Source: Micrasema longulum (Eukaryota > Arthropoda > Insecta > Trichoptera > Brachycentridae). From it: 64,000 nt of DNA. A program made the position numbers and the translations under genes. Below the pieces are notes generated by a model. That model saw nothing but the letters and a program-made list of their open reading frames with translations. It had not been told where the DNA came from and searched no databases. This document shows positions 11,096 to 21,949 of this stretch, one piece after another. How positions within the stretch are numbered: the first letter of the stretch is position 1; every line of letters begins with the position of its first letter. The DNA is taken from positions 1 through 64,000 of the forward strand of contig JAGVSM010003958.1 in the NCBI GenBank assembly GCA_022494885.1, in the 5' to 3' direction.

Positions 11096-11890
11096 TACCT
11101 TGTTTTTACTTTTTCCTCTATCTTTATAACTGTTTCTTTATATTGATTACTTTTTTTATATTTTTTGTAACCCTAGTTAGGCAGTTAAAGCAACTTTGTA
11201 TAAATTATAATTTTGTGTATGTAATATAATATGATAATAAATAAATAAATAAAACAGCGCTTTCAATTAACCCAATTCAGAGAAGTGTGAAGTATATATC
11301 ATGCATTCCTAGAGACCACGACGCTTAGGATTGAACAAGACAATAAATACGAAGGATTAATAACTGCAATAATAATTGGTCTTCCAAACTAAATACGCAA
11401 ATAATATTTTGAGATTTGAATCATTGGATTGTTGTTATTTTAAACTTGATGATACTGACGAAAACTGAGATCGCTCCATTTTATTATTCCTTTATTTGAG
11501 AGTTCCAATTCGTATTACAACAGGTCACATTGTGCGACATGTATATTGACAATGAAATCGCTCTTTCAAAGTAGTTTTACACCATCAATACAAATATTTA
11601 AAGCGATTTGTTTTCTTTGAATCAGAGAGGTCAGCAAAATGGAGCCGAAATACTGTAAATAATTTAACAAGAAGATTGCAGACCGAATGAAAGGAGATTT
11701 TAATGGAAAATCACGGCTCCGGTTGTCACAAATTCGCAACGGGCCCATATTGCATACTACATCAGCCTGATTATTAGGCTATTGAAACCACTCCCTCCAT
11801 ATTCCGAAAACAGTTTTTAAGGTCTTCTTATCGGTTTCGCTCAAACCTATTTTTTTTTTTTTTTTAACTTTTCATAAATATGAGGTTTAA
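11096..11890. other. Unassigned AT-rich stretch
   Basis: No credible gene or known repeat. Ends in a T run before a SINE B fragment. Confidence 0.4.
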
Positions 11891-11896
11891 GGCGTT

Positions 11897-11960
11897 TGTA
11901 TTTTTCTTGCACCATAACAGACTAATTACACTGGTGAATAAAAAACACAAACTTAAAAAA
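11897..11960 (-). mobile_element. SINE B 3' fragment
   Basis: TTGCACCATAACAG and AATTACACTGGTGAAT match the 3' part of SINE B in reverse orientation. Confidence 0.45.
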
Positions 11961-12169
11961 TATTAATTTTAATATTATTAATATTTAAAGCATTATTTGT
12001 AGTCAAACACTTTACTAAATGTTATTAAATATTTGTATATAACCACTTCCCCGTCACACACCCGTCTCTTCGTCAGAACACCAATTAAACCAACATACAA
12101 ACCAACATGCAAAACCTACTGAACACCTTCACCATAACTTATCAATGAAACTTCTTGGTTTAGTTTTAC

Positions 12170-12240
12170 TTTTTATTATTTTGACCAACGAGCGCTTTCG
12201 CCTAAGTAAGCATCTTCAAGATTGGTGAATTGTTTACAAC
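12170..12240 (-). repeat. Second GAAGATG...GGCGAAAGC motif
   Basis: The minus strand reads CTTGAAGATGCTTAC, then TTAGGCGAAAGCGCTCG and TTGGTC. This is the same layout as the motif at 8700-8790, but the hammerhead GAAAC is GAAAG. Probably another Penelope-like or related terminus. Confidence 0.3.
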
Positions 12241-12704
12241 GTTTACAGTAACATATTTTGGAGATAAGATCAAATAATTATTTTAACAGGGGATTTATTT
12301 TAACAGGGGAATTATTTATAATTTTATCATAATCATTAACTATAGAGTTTTATCAAGGAATATCAACAAAAAACATAAATATTACCTTCGCCATAGTTGT
12401 TGCACAAAAATATAAAGCCAACACGACATGCATTTTAATAAGCACACGCACTGATTAGGACAAACATGCACTGATTAACTTATGAATGTTGTTAAAGAAA
12501 TAGTTGAAAAGAGGTAGAGGGGATGGATGGAGGGGGTGAGCTTTATAGGTTTAAAAGGGGGACCATTACAGTGGAACAATAAATTTAAATCATGACTTCA
12601 ATAAAAATACAGGAGTTCAAATCTAAAATACAAATAATAAAGGGTTAAAAGTAAATAATATGGAAATATTTCACATTTAGGAAAGTTAAAAAAATACTAT
12701 AATA

Positions 12705-12758
12705 GACTATATTGAACAGTTGTTTGATCTAACAATCAAACAATCTTTCAATATAGTC
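12705..12758. repeat. Imperfect hairpin, 24-bp arms
   Basis: GACTATATTGAACAGTTGTT and its near inverse CAATCTTTCAATATAGTC flank a short loop. May be a tiny foldback element. Confidence 0.6.
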
Positions 12759-13062
12759 ATTTATACGATATAGATTGTATCGAACGGAAGAGACCACTCT
12801 ATAAGATTGCTACGGGAATAAATTTATTGAATCTATGCTGTTAACATTATTACCCTTGTGTGTATATGTATAAGTGTGTATACATCTTTGTAAATAAACT
12901 GAATAATTTGTAAATATGTAGTTATTCTATTCTAATTGAAACATAAAATAATCTATTAATATTTTATAAATAAAAAAAACAAAATATTTTTTATTTTTTA
13001 ATAAGGTCAATTAATTATTTTTTTGCCAATAAACACCGTATTTCGGCACTGAACCTGAACCT

Positions 13063-13115
13063 GGACCCCGATTACAATGGGAAGTTAACAGAGTTATCTT
13101 TGACTTGTTTCTAAG
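13063..13115. mobile_element. One end of a GGGCCCCGATTA MITE
   Basis: CCTGGACCCCGATTACAATG followed by GGAAGTTAACAGAGTTATCT matches the left end of the 2064-2298 element; no right end nearby. Confidence 0.55.
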
Positions 13116-13133
13116 CCCATATAATATTTCTCT

Positions 13134-13619
13134 ATGTTAAAAAATCCTCTGACTCTGTCAAACCAAATCATCGAAAATATAGAGAGTTTCAAACACCTGA
13201 GAGTATATGTTACAGAAAAAAGCAGCTTTCAAAAAGAACTAGGAGTGCAGTTAGGAGTAGCAGGCGCCACATTCAACAGTATGAAGGCTGTCTGGAGATA
13301 CTCAGCAAAAACCAAATGCCGCTTATATAACGCCTGCATAACACTTATTCTTCTCTACGGATGCGACCTCACTAGGGCCCAAAATAAAAATTCTGAGTTT
13401 TGAGTATAAGTGTCTAAGAAGAATCTTGGGTGTGCGGTATTTTGACTTTGTGCGAAATGAGACAATAAGAGAATGGATGCAGCAAACTCCGGTGATAACT
13501 GTCGTCAAGCGGAGGTGATACAGTTGGCTAGGCCATATATTGCGGATGCCTCCTCCTTAACCACGCCTGTCTTCTTACAAGGCATCAGGTTCTCGACGTC
13601 TTAGGGCCTTATGCTGGAC
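13134..13619 (+). mobile_element. RTE-like ORF2 remnant, 5' piece
   Basis: Reads ENIESFKHLRVYV, then TKCRLYNACITLILLYGC, then (other frame) EYKCLRRILGVRYFDF, VRNETIREWMQQTPV and YSWLGHILRMP. This is the order found after the RT domain of RTE/BovB-like elements. Frameshifts and a stop make it inactive. Its C-terminal end is displaced to 14755-14904. Confidence 0.82.
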
Positions 13620-13631
13620 TCATTCGTCTTT

Positions 13632-14262
13632 AGAATCGTATGCGACTTTCGTAATTCGACGAGTGACATCATTCTTGAAACACCCATACGAATGCAGTCT
13701 ATTGAAAACCAATCGACTTTATTTCGAGTGCCCCAAAACACTCGACACTGACAATCGAATGCGACATCCTAACTTCAGCTGTCAAATTTCCTTCATGTAA
13801 AACGCTCGGCATTCATGTTTGAATGACGAGTAGATATTTTTGTTGTATTTTAACTTAAAATTTACAACACTGATCGATGACGTATCACACAAATGCGCAA
13901 CAAATATAACCGTACTTATTTTCAATCCATTATCAAATGAAGTTTCACTAAAAACATAATTTTTAAATTATTTTATCGCTCTTAATGTCAAAATACGTAT
14001 TTGAGATATATATTATACAATATGTTTTTGAAATCCATTAAATGAATACGAAATATTTCTAATAACATGTGGATGTGTGTTATGTCAAAGGCAAATAATA
14101 ATTATCAATGTTGCCGTGTCTCAATAAACATTTTAATTTATTTTTTTCATAATATTCCGTAAACAAAATATTCAACGGAAGAAGTCTGACAAGAAACAAT
14201 AAAAGTTTACGTGTGGCAGGAGAGCCATAGGTAAATACGGATTTGTTAGTGTTGCCACTTTT
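13632..14262. mobile_element. 631-bp insertion flanked by a 12-bp direct repeat
   Basis: TCATTCGTCTTT occurs at 13620-13631 and again at 14263-14274, with 631 bp between. The insert interrupts the RTE remnant. No terminal inverted repeat, poly(A) or coding region is obvious, so the class is unknown; the length of the repeat fits target-primed insertion. Confidence 0.5.
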
Positions 14263-14335
14263 TCATTCGTCTTTGTAATTGAATTACCGGGGGGTTTTTA
14301 AGAATAGCATTATTTTATTTTTATTTATTTTTTTC

Positions 14336-14492
14336 ACTACAACAGGTCAGGAGGCCCAATTATAGTGGTGAATTACATCACAGAGCACCCAGGCTTGAGA
14401 AAAATCACATTTAATTTTTATATTCTCACCGAAAATCGAACCCGGAACCCTCCATGTGTGAGTCAAGCGTCTTGACCGCTACACCACGGAGA
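14336..14492 (-). mobile_element. SINE B copy
   Basis: Minus-strand A box GGTGTAGCGGTCAAGACGC and B box GGTTCGATTTTC, body with TCTCAAGCCTGGGTGCTCTG and an A-rich tail. First of two SINE B copies in the same orientation. Confidence 0.88.
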
Positions 14493-14566
14493 GCGCTTGA
14501 CAAAGCAATCGAGATGCCCAATCGACTATTGTCGAGTGGGTGACAAAATGTCACATCTTTTTTTTT

Positions 14567-14745
14567 TTTATTTTTTTTTTGCACCACAACAGGCCAGGAG
14601 GCCCAATTACAGCGGTGAATTACATCACAGAACACCCAGGCTTGAGAAAAATCACATTTAATTTTTTGTGTTCTCACCGGGAATCGAACCCGGAACCTTC
14701 CGTCTGTGAGTCAAGCGTCTTGACCACTACACCACGGAGGCCGCC
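14567..14745 (-). mobile_element. SINE B, best-preserved copy
   Basis: The minus strand begins GGCGGCCTCCGTGGTGTAGT, with B box GGTTCGATTCCC, body TCTCAAGCCTGGGTGTTCTG and GGCCTCCTGGCCTGTTGTGG, then poly(A). Serves as the reference copy for the family here. Confidence 0.92.
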
Positions 14746-14754
14746 TTTCTTTCC

Positions 14755-14904
14755 AGCATAAGGCTCCTGGACGTTCACTGCTGACAGTTCGCCGGCAGTT
14801 TATGTCAAAAGTTCTGGACGAGAACCTGACTTGGGAGGACGCAAAGGAGTTAGCGGCGGACAGAGATGCATGGAAGCTCTTTGTGGATACCATATGCTCC
14901 AGCT
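14755..14904 (+). mobile_element. RTE-like ORF2 C-terminal end
   Basis: One frame reads APGRSLLTVRRQFMSKVLDE, then NLTWEDAKELAADRDAWKLF and VDTICSS followed by TAG. The W-x-x-A..A.DR..W pattern is the usual end of this ORF2 family. It plausibly completes the remnant at 13134-13619. Confidence 0.8.
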
Positions 14905-14990
14905 AGGGAGCGGATATGGAATGATGATGATGATAAAGTATAAATAATATGGTGAACGGTTGGTTTTGTAAATAATTGAAAAAAAATAAC

Positions 14991-15172
14991 AATGTTTTGA
15001 GTATGTCCAAATGCTTGCAGACTGGCTGGATTTTTTCCCTAGGGAGTTGTTCATATTTAAATTTGTTGCAACAGAGAGGAAAAACATTTTTGTGAAGGGA
15101 ATATGGGGGTCCAGGCATTTACAGGGCTTATGACACCATTTTGACATACTCAAAACATTGTTGAATTAACTA
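14991..15172 (+). mobile_element. MITE-X, 182-bp copy with perfect 20-bp TIRs
   Basis: Left end AACAATGTTTTGAGTATGTC and right end GACATACTCAAAACATTGTT are exact inverses. The interior carries GACTGGCTGGATTTTTTCCC, TTGCAACAGAGAGG and ACAGGGCTTATGAC. This copy best defines the termini. Confidence 0.85.
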
Positions 15173-15560
15173 CCTGGTAAAAGAAGACGTATACAAAATT
15201 GGATAATTGTTATAAGAAAAAAAACAAACGAAGAAAAGCGTTATTTTCGAGCTCCTTACGTTTCTTGGTAGATTTTATTGCTCGTGAGTACAAAGTAGTT
15301 CTGTAAAGAACAAAATGTTATCCTAGCGGTATTTCTCTAAACACGACTCTTGTAATTCATTTAATTGCCATGGGGTCACTCATTATACACACTTCCAGTA
15401 GTGACGGAGTTTTTATTCAATGACATTAGCATGCGAAACTCGTAGAATATGACGTCCTATTGCTAAATTTTATAGTAAGTATTGCTATTTATGAGATTTT
15501 TATCGTCAATTTTTTACAGATCAAAAACTGCATAACAATGAACAGTAGGTAAGTGTCAAT

Positions 15561-15820
15561 ATCATCATATCCCTTTTCGCACCCGATGATGCATAGGGAA
15601 CTGCATCGTTAAACAAATTGCAGCTGAGTTCAATCATCTGTTACATGGAGGTAAGGTGATCAGTCTTAAACTTTAGGTGCCAGCCCAGGAACGGTGAAAT
15701 ATGACACTGTAAAAATATCTAAAAAAACAAACATTTTACCTCGATCCTTCCAGGAATCGAACCTGGAACCTCATGCATGGTAGGCAAATGCGCCAACCGT
15801 GTTACACTACGAGGTGGACT
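15561..15820 (-). mobile_element. SINE A copy
   Basis: Minus-strand head CCACCTCGTAGTGTAACACG, then GAGGTTCCAGGTTCGATTCC and TGGGCTGGCACCTAAAG, ending GATGATATTG. Near full length. Confidence 0.85.
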
Positions 15821-15957
15821 TATCTCCACTAGATTTCTCTTTTTTTATAATTTTTACTTGAGAGCAGCCATCGAGTCGAAAACACCAATTGATAAAATCA
15901 ATGAAAATGTAGTTAATAATGATTAAGTATAGTTCCTACAAGGCGGACTTTGGATTT

Positions 15958-16013
15958 TAAACTAGTACTCGGTTGGAAAAACTAGTACTCGGAAAAACTA
16001 GTACTCGGTTGTT
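15958..16013 (+). repeat. Three tandem AAACTAGTACTCGG units
   Basis: Three copies of a 14-bp unit at slightly different spacing (GTTGGA or AA between). Confidence 0.9.
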
Positions 16014-16231
16014 TCTAAAAAACAAAGCTTTTTTTGTTTTTTTTTTCATTTAAATTATTTACGTCTACCTAAAAAAATGTTTTTCCGTGTCTTTTTTATT
16101 TGTAATTTTCAAAAGTTTTACACATTTTGAGTATTTCCAAATTGTTTATTTAACTGTTTCACTTTCAACTTCATGATGACATATTTCTATTTTTTAATAG
16201 ATACTATTAACCTTGTTACACTTTTTGACTA

Positions 16232-16943
16232 CATTGGAGCCTCGATAATCTGGACCCCCGCTTATCCGGTGATCGTGGTAATCCGGATAAATGGGGCGGG
16301 GGCATTCGCGGGGGAAGATTTTTTGAAAATAACTAATTACTTTAGCTTTGTTTCAAACGCGCAGCCTTTCTGCATCTTTATTATTCACTATTGTTAATAC
16401 AATATAACCGATGTCAACTTTTGATAATTTAAATGGCTTAATTGATGTACCATCGTTACTGGAACAAGTGGCATTTAATGTTTCGATCTGCCGGTTGCGA
16501 AATAATAATGTGCTGTTCCTCGATCAACACAGCACAAACTATTGCTTGCATGCACCATTGTCCCAATTGTGTCGTATTGTAAACTCGAGACAAGATCTGG
16601 ACTTTTTTGGTGTAAGTCATAAAGACTATAAAAGATTTAAAAATTCACTGAGATGGACCGGATCTTGTCTTGAGGTAGTAATTTTTATTTTTTTTGTCCT
16701 AGCTTTAATTTTATTTAATTGTATTTTATTTTATTAGTGCCTGTATTTATTATAAGAAATTGTATTTACCATGGTTAGAATGGACTGCATAAGCCCGTCA
16801 AATAAATAAATAAATAAAGAAATACCTAAAGTTAAACATACATTTTTTTATTTCTATTCAAGTATTGTAGACCAAAATCTGGACTCCTTGGTGATCCGAC
16901 AAGATCCTGTTTTTTACCTGTCCGGATTGTCGAGACCCTACTG
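16232..16943. mobile_element. Tigger/pogo-like element with TA target duplication
   Basis: Left end CATTGGAGCCTCGATAATCT, with GGACC next; right end, read inward, CAGTAGGGTCTCGACAATCC, then GGAC. Both are flanked by TA (16230-16231 and 16944-16945). Such CAGT..TCTCGA.AATCCGGAC ends are typical of Tigger/pogo elements. The middle holds a retroelement fragment; no transposase frame is seen. Confidence 0.7.
16411..16818 (+). mobile_element. Jockey-type ORF2 C-terminal remnant nested in the Tigger-like element
   Basis: Encodes NLNGLIDVPSLLEQVAFNVS, then NNNVLFLDQHSTNY and LCRIVNSRQDLDFFGVS, matching the C-terminus at 24688-25044 almost position by position. Ends in an (AAAT)n tail at about 16799. 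5'-truncated and inactive. Confidence 0.83.
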
Positions 16944-17217
16944 TATTTCTAAATTGTTGGTTTAACTGTAGGTACAGTAACCGGCATTAAATAAAGGACA
17001 TCGGGCTTAAGAAAGAGACTGCTGGCCTAATCGGATTTGTAGAGCATCTACTTTGTCATTCATACATTTATACAGATCACGGACTCGTGCAACAAATACA
17101 ATGCTCTATAACATCTGTAGTCAATTTCTTAAACCCGATGTACTTTATTAACGGCAGTACGGGTACTGCAATTATTAACTCTTTTTTAAATGACACATTT
17201 TACAAATACCTACACTC

Positions 17218-17350
17218 CAATTTATATTCGAAACACTTACTTTGTATATTTATATTTGTTATTACAATAAAATAAATATAAAACAACAAAAAACCACTTA
17301 TTTTTTATTTTTCTACGGATCGGTTTCAAAACTACACAATTTTTTTAAAT
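17218..17350 (+). repeat. Copy of the GAAACCGGT repeat (Penelope-like?)
   Basis: Collinear with 36980-37110: CAATTTATATTCGAAACACT, AATAAAATAAATATAAAACA, CCACTTATTT and TCTACGGATCGGTTTCAAAA. See 36980-37355. Confidence 0.5.
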
Positions 17351-19404
17351 CTAGTATACTTAACTTATAAATCATATCCTTTTTTTATTTAAACAGTGAT
17401 TACTAAATATTATCGAATAAATATACATTAAAAAAAATATATATAAATGTAACTTCTCACTTTTTTTCTTAAATATATTGTATTCCTGACTGCACTTTCT
17501 ATTTTCTTTGTTTTTTTCATTGAATAAAAACATTCCTCTGTAAGTTTAATGGTGTTGTGCTGTAGTTGTTTTAGATGGATACCTACGTTCTTTAAAACAA
17601 GACGTTAATTTTGTAATTTATTGTTTTTTTCTTATTATGATATTTATTTTATCAATTTTATCTTGCTTGTGTGTGAGTATATTATTTTTATTTTTTTATG
17701 CAAAAGGTACCTACAATTTGCCGTTTATTTAAACAATTTGCCGAAAATAAAAATTTCGTTTAAAAAAAAATCCATTCCAAATTATCATCTGCCATTATTT
17801 TTTAAGCAGTTACAATTGCTATTAAAATCCATCGTTAATTCACAATGCTAAAACTAGTGCTAATCATGGCATCACTTGTCTCCTGTCTATACAAGATGTT
17901 CCGTTTTAACTGCTCCACTTTCAACTGAAACTTCATTGTCGGTAGAGTAACTCCATTGCTGATTATTCCGTCCCCACAATATGCGAGATCGTGTATCAAC
18001 GGATTTCTGGTAATTAATTTTCTTCCTGTCAAAGGTGGACTTATTATACCTTCACTCAAAGTTTCTTCGAGATTGGACCATGTTCCATTTTAAGACATTA
18101 ATGAATGGAGTTGAAGAATCTTTCATTTAAGGAATATCTGATTAAGAGTTTATTGTAGTTTGTAATGTGTCAAATGGTCAGGGCGTTTGCTTACAATGCT
18201 CTAGATCTCGGGGTCCAATTCATTTTTGTCATAAAATATTTATTTTAAATAGATGTTTTTTAATAAGCGTTATACTAAGTATTGTAACGTCCCTTTGTGG
18301 GGAGTGTGAAAAATGACCAATTTCGATAAAATAAGAGAATGTCAATACTCAATGTATCAACAGATTTCAAAGATTTAATGGTGCCTTTATTGCTTGACAG
18401 CTACGCTCTCTGCATTGTTGTGAGATAATGCAAAAAGTGAGCTGAGCAAATAAATGCAGATCAAATCCATCACAAAATATATACGCTATTCACCAGTGTC
18501 GCTCAACCAGTAAAGATGAGAATCTCGCCAAAATGTGGACAATAATTATGTCCGACCTCCCACAAGATGTGTGAAGAATCAAGATAAAAAATAGGATTCA
18601 AAATTTAAATAATCTCGGAGCCTCAATATTTACTGTGTATTGCTAATTAAAATATGTAGACCAGGTAATTGCAAAATAACAAAAGCATTTTCTCGAAATT
18701 ACCATTTTATTTTTATAAGCAAAAATTATAAAGTTTTGTACGTTTACCTAGCTAAATATAAAATCTAGAAGTCCAAAGCGCAAATGATTTGGAAATTAAA
18801 TAAAAATTAAAAATAAATATTGAATATTTTATTCTTGACACCAATCATCCATGTTAAATGCTTAAAATCTTATTTGTAGACGTTCAAAGTTTTTTTTGTT
18901 TCAAATAGCCGGAGTATTTTGTGAAAGGTTCCAGTTTTTAAAGGTACATCCTGCCAACATTTTAGCGTAAGCTACAGCTGTCCGCGTCATTCTTCTAAAT
19001 AAAACTCCAACCGACCTTATTGTCGTCTATGCGGCATCGGGTTAAACAATTCAGATTTCATATATAAAACTTGACGATAATTGTCAAGATTTAGGCAGAT
19101 GTAATGATAATCCATTATAAAGATGGTAATATACCATATATTTTAAATATAAAAAATAAAATGGGGTTTTTAGGAAGCATGCCGTAAGGGCGATGCTCCC
19201 ACGATATAAAAAACTACATCTTAGCTTGTGTTAAGTTACACGTTTATTCACGAATTTCACTTGTGACGGGCGGTCTTTGCTTTTCAAAATGCACGGTCTG
19301 ACATGGTATTGCCACACTTGAATTTTGACGTACCAAAAAATATTATTTGACCCGTGCTTAATTACGCGCTGCTTAAATGGGGCAGGATGAAATATAATCG
19401 TTAC
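17351..19404. other. Unassigned AT-rich region with one possible SINE A relic
   Basis: No gene seen. At 18168-18250 a diverged tRNA-like segment (GGTCAGGGCGTTTGCTTACA, then TCTCGGGGTCCAATTC and TATTTATTTTAAA) resembles the SINE A head. Confidence 0.4.
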
Positions 19405-19512
19405 AGTATCTTACCTTCATCTAACAAAAATGATCTAGATACGCTACGGCTGGTGTACTAATGCAGTGCCTTATCCACCATTAGATGCGGAAATCAAATG
19501 ATGATAATGGAT
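19405..19512 (+). mobile_element. SINE A 3' fragment
   Basis: TCTTACCTTCATCTAACAAA, GATCTAGATACGCTACGGCT, AATGCAGTGCCTTATCCACC and a GATGATAAT tail; the head is missing. Confidence 0.8.
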
Positions 19513-19559
19513 TCGTAAACATATTTGTATCCTGGAACACTTTAGTTTCTTTAAATTAA

Positions 19560-19840
19560 CAGTGCTTTGCAATTATATTTGAGTCCTTGATGATTTTCCG
19601 AATATTTGAGCTTACTGTTTACTGTTTACCATATTGATGTGCCATATATATATTTTTTTAAATTATTATTTTTTATGTTTCTGATCCTATATTTGTGGTG
19701 ATATACTCATGTATCTGTGTCAACAATTGCTCGTTCCATCTCAACATAGGGCTTTTAGTCCTATGGAGTTAGGACGTATGTCTCAAATAATGTACAATAA
19801 ACTTACGTATGTAAAATATAAATGTAAATAAATAAATAAG
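19560..19840 (+). mobile_element. Family J retroelement 3' end
   Basis: Shares its CATCTCAACATAGGGCTTTT, AGTCCTATGGAG, TCTCAAATAATGTACA blocks with 3425-3560 (inverted there) and ends in AATAAATAAATAA, a retroelement-type tail. Confidence 0.5.
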
Positions 19841-19904
19841 ATATGGCTAATTAATTCGATTATGTATATTTTCATTCTGATTACGAATATTTCAATCGCG
19901 TTCG

Positions 19905-20235
19905 CCTAGCATGCTTCAGGTGTCAGGATCGATTCCTGGTGTAAATTTATGTGTTTTCAATGTAGATTGTGTTTTTCTATTGACATTTCTTGGTCGAATT
20001 GCATTTTGATTATAATAATAAAATCGTATGTACGTATTTTTATTATTATAATGTTTTTTAGGTATTTTTACACTGCAGTATTGAACTGTTCCTGGACTGG
20101 CACCTAAAATGAAAGCCTGACCAGGTAAGGTTACCTTCATGTAATAGATGATCTAACTCTGTTTCATTTCGTTCTCAATTCCTTTTCCCTATGCACCATT
20201 AAGGGCGGATCAGAGTTCTATTATGATGATAATAT
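19905..20235 (+). mobile_element. SINE A with internal insertion
   Basis: Head remnant CGCGTTCGCCTAGCATGC and B box GGATCGATTCCTGG, then about 100 extra bases. Body GTTCCTGGACTGGCACC, ACCTTCATGTAATAGATGA and tail TATGATGATAATAT follow. Confidence 0.75.
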
Positions 20236-20771
20236 ATATCATGTTTATTTTTATCTTTTTTCAAACATCAAATTTATAAATATGACAAAACCTAATCTGC
20301 CATATTTACCAAGACAAAAGTGTGTGTACCTTTTTTGTTGTGTTGTTATTTATAACTCGTATCTGTAACTGGTTGCGTTACCTGCTTATATTACACCATC
20401 TCACTTCCTGACAACGCCATACTTTGCCTGCGGATTTACCTAATAATAATCATTTCTATGAAAACAATAAAGCCTATTTCCGAGAAACAACGCCTTGATT
20501 TGGAGATCACACGAAACAAATGGCTGCTAAGGTTAATTGGTTGTTTAAGAATCAAGAATCCCAATAATTCGTCCTCATTATTTCGTAATGTGAGAAAATT
20601 TGTCTATTTAAACCACTAATTGTATTTCAAAAGAATATAGCTACGTTAACTACAGATAATAGGCTTTAAATTAACTACTAGTATGCATATTATGTAAAGT
20701 ACAAATAGATAATCACGACTGTTTGAAAGACTGAGTGAAATTTCTTGCTAGAAGTTCATTGTAAATTGAGG

Positions 20772-20948
20772 ATCGTTTTTTCAAAACACGATATTTTCCC
20801 CAAATTTTTTTTTTCGATTTCGATTTTTTTTTATTTGAAGTTGAGTCACATCGATTTTTTTTAAACCACCGAAACACCCTAAAAACCAGCTCGAATTTTT
20901 TAAAAAATGTTATCGTTTTTTCAAAACACAATATTTTATCCCAAATTT
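20772..20948 (+). repeat. Local duplication of an approximately 36-bp unit
   Basis: ATCGTTTTTTCAAAACACGA with TATTTTCCCCAAATTT recurs about 140 bp later as ATCGTTTTTTCAAAACACAA with TATTTTATCCCAAATTT. Confidence 0.7.
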
Positions 20949-21045
20949 CAAGCTTTTAAAATTCATATCGTCATTTTTCGATATTCTATAAGATTCCGGT
21001 AGCCTGTTGTACTCATTCAAGCAAGGTACAGCAGAGACCTTAGAC

Positions 21046-21345
21046 CAAATGGTGGCCAAATCATGGCGCATGCGCCAGACGTGGCGCATTGAACGGTCAC
21101 AGGTAGCGCATTGCATTATTGTGGCTATCATTTTAAAATAGGCGCCCTGACGTAAATTAATTCATTGAACTTCGTGATTAAGGTATTCATTTTCCTCTCA
21201 TAAGCAAAGCAGTTCCTATTTCTATCTCTATTTTACAACCCCAAACGTGAACGTAATAAGGTAAAAAAAAATAGAGTTGTATGGCGCATCTGACCTCGTA
21301 TGTGAAAAAATTGGCGCATTGTATACAAAATGCTGGCCACCACTG
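21046..21345. mobile_element. 300-bp hAT-like MITE
   Basis: Ends CAAATGGTGGCCA and (inverted) CAGTGGTGGCCAG, with GGCGCAT motifs inside both ends. Flanked by CCTTAGAC (21038-21045) and CCTTAGCC (21346-21353), an 8-bp duplication with one mismatch, as expected for hAT. Confidence 0.75.
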
Positions 21346-21949
21346 CCTTAGCCCATACCCTGTCGTGCGTGAATCAGGTATGTGAATATTTTGACTCTGT
21401 TGCGTATTATACTGGTGGATGTCACGATTGAAAGTACAGACAATATTAGTGAGAGAGTTTTTATATACGCTTTGAAGCACCGTTTTCGCAATCTCATAAC
21501 ACTGTATGACCAAAAATGGGAGAGTGTCAGTAAGTTTGTAAATGTCTTTGACGTGCGTTTCGATGCATACTTTTGGCTCTTATTTTTAAGAGTAATAAAA
21601 TCACAGCTAACGACAATAAAAGATACCCCGAAAAAAATATATATAATGTGAGATTTTCTTTAAAATGAAACACTTTGTTATTTTTACCGCATAAGAATTT
21701 TATAAATTATAAATTATAACTAGTTGTGTTTCATTTAAAATAAATTCAAAATATTTTTCCATAAAGAAAAGGCTGAAACAATATTTATTATAATTCGAGA
21801 TGTTTAAAATCAGTATTAAAGAGTTTTGTGATACTATAATAACATTACCGTCTTAATTAAACGTAAAGATCACATGAAACTATGGGCCACATAAAGAAGA
21901 ACATTAAATAAGTCTTATTATTTAGATTTGGCAAATTAAATTCAAATAT

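Noticed and set aside
21382..21651. 89-codon plus frame
   Set aside because: No recognisable domain, no intron signals that extend it, and base composition no different from its surroundings.
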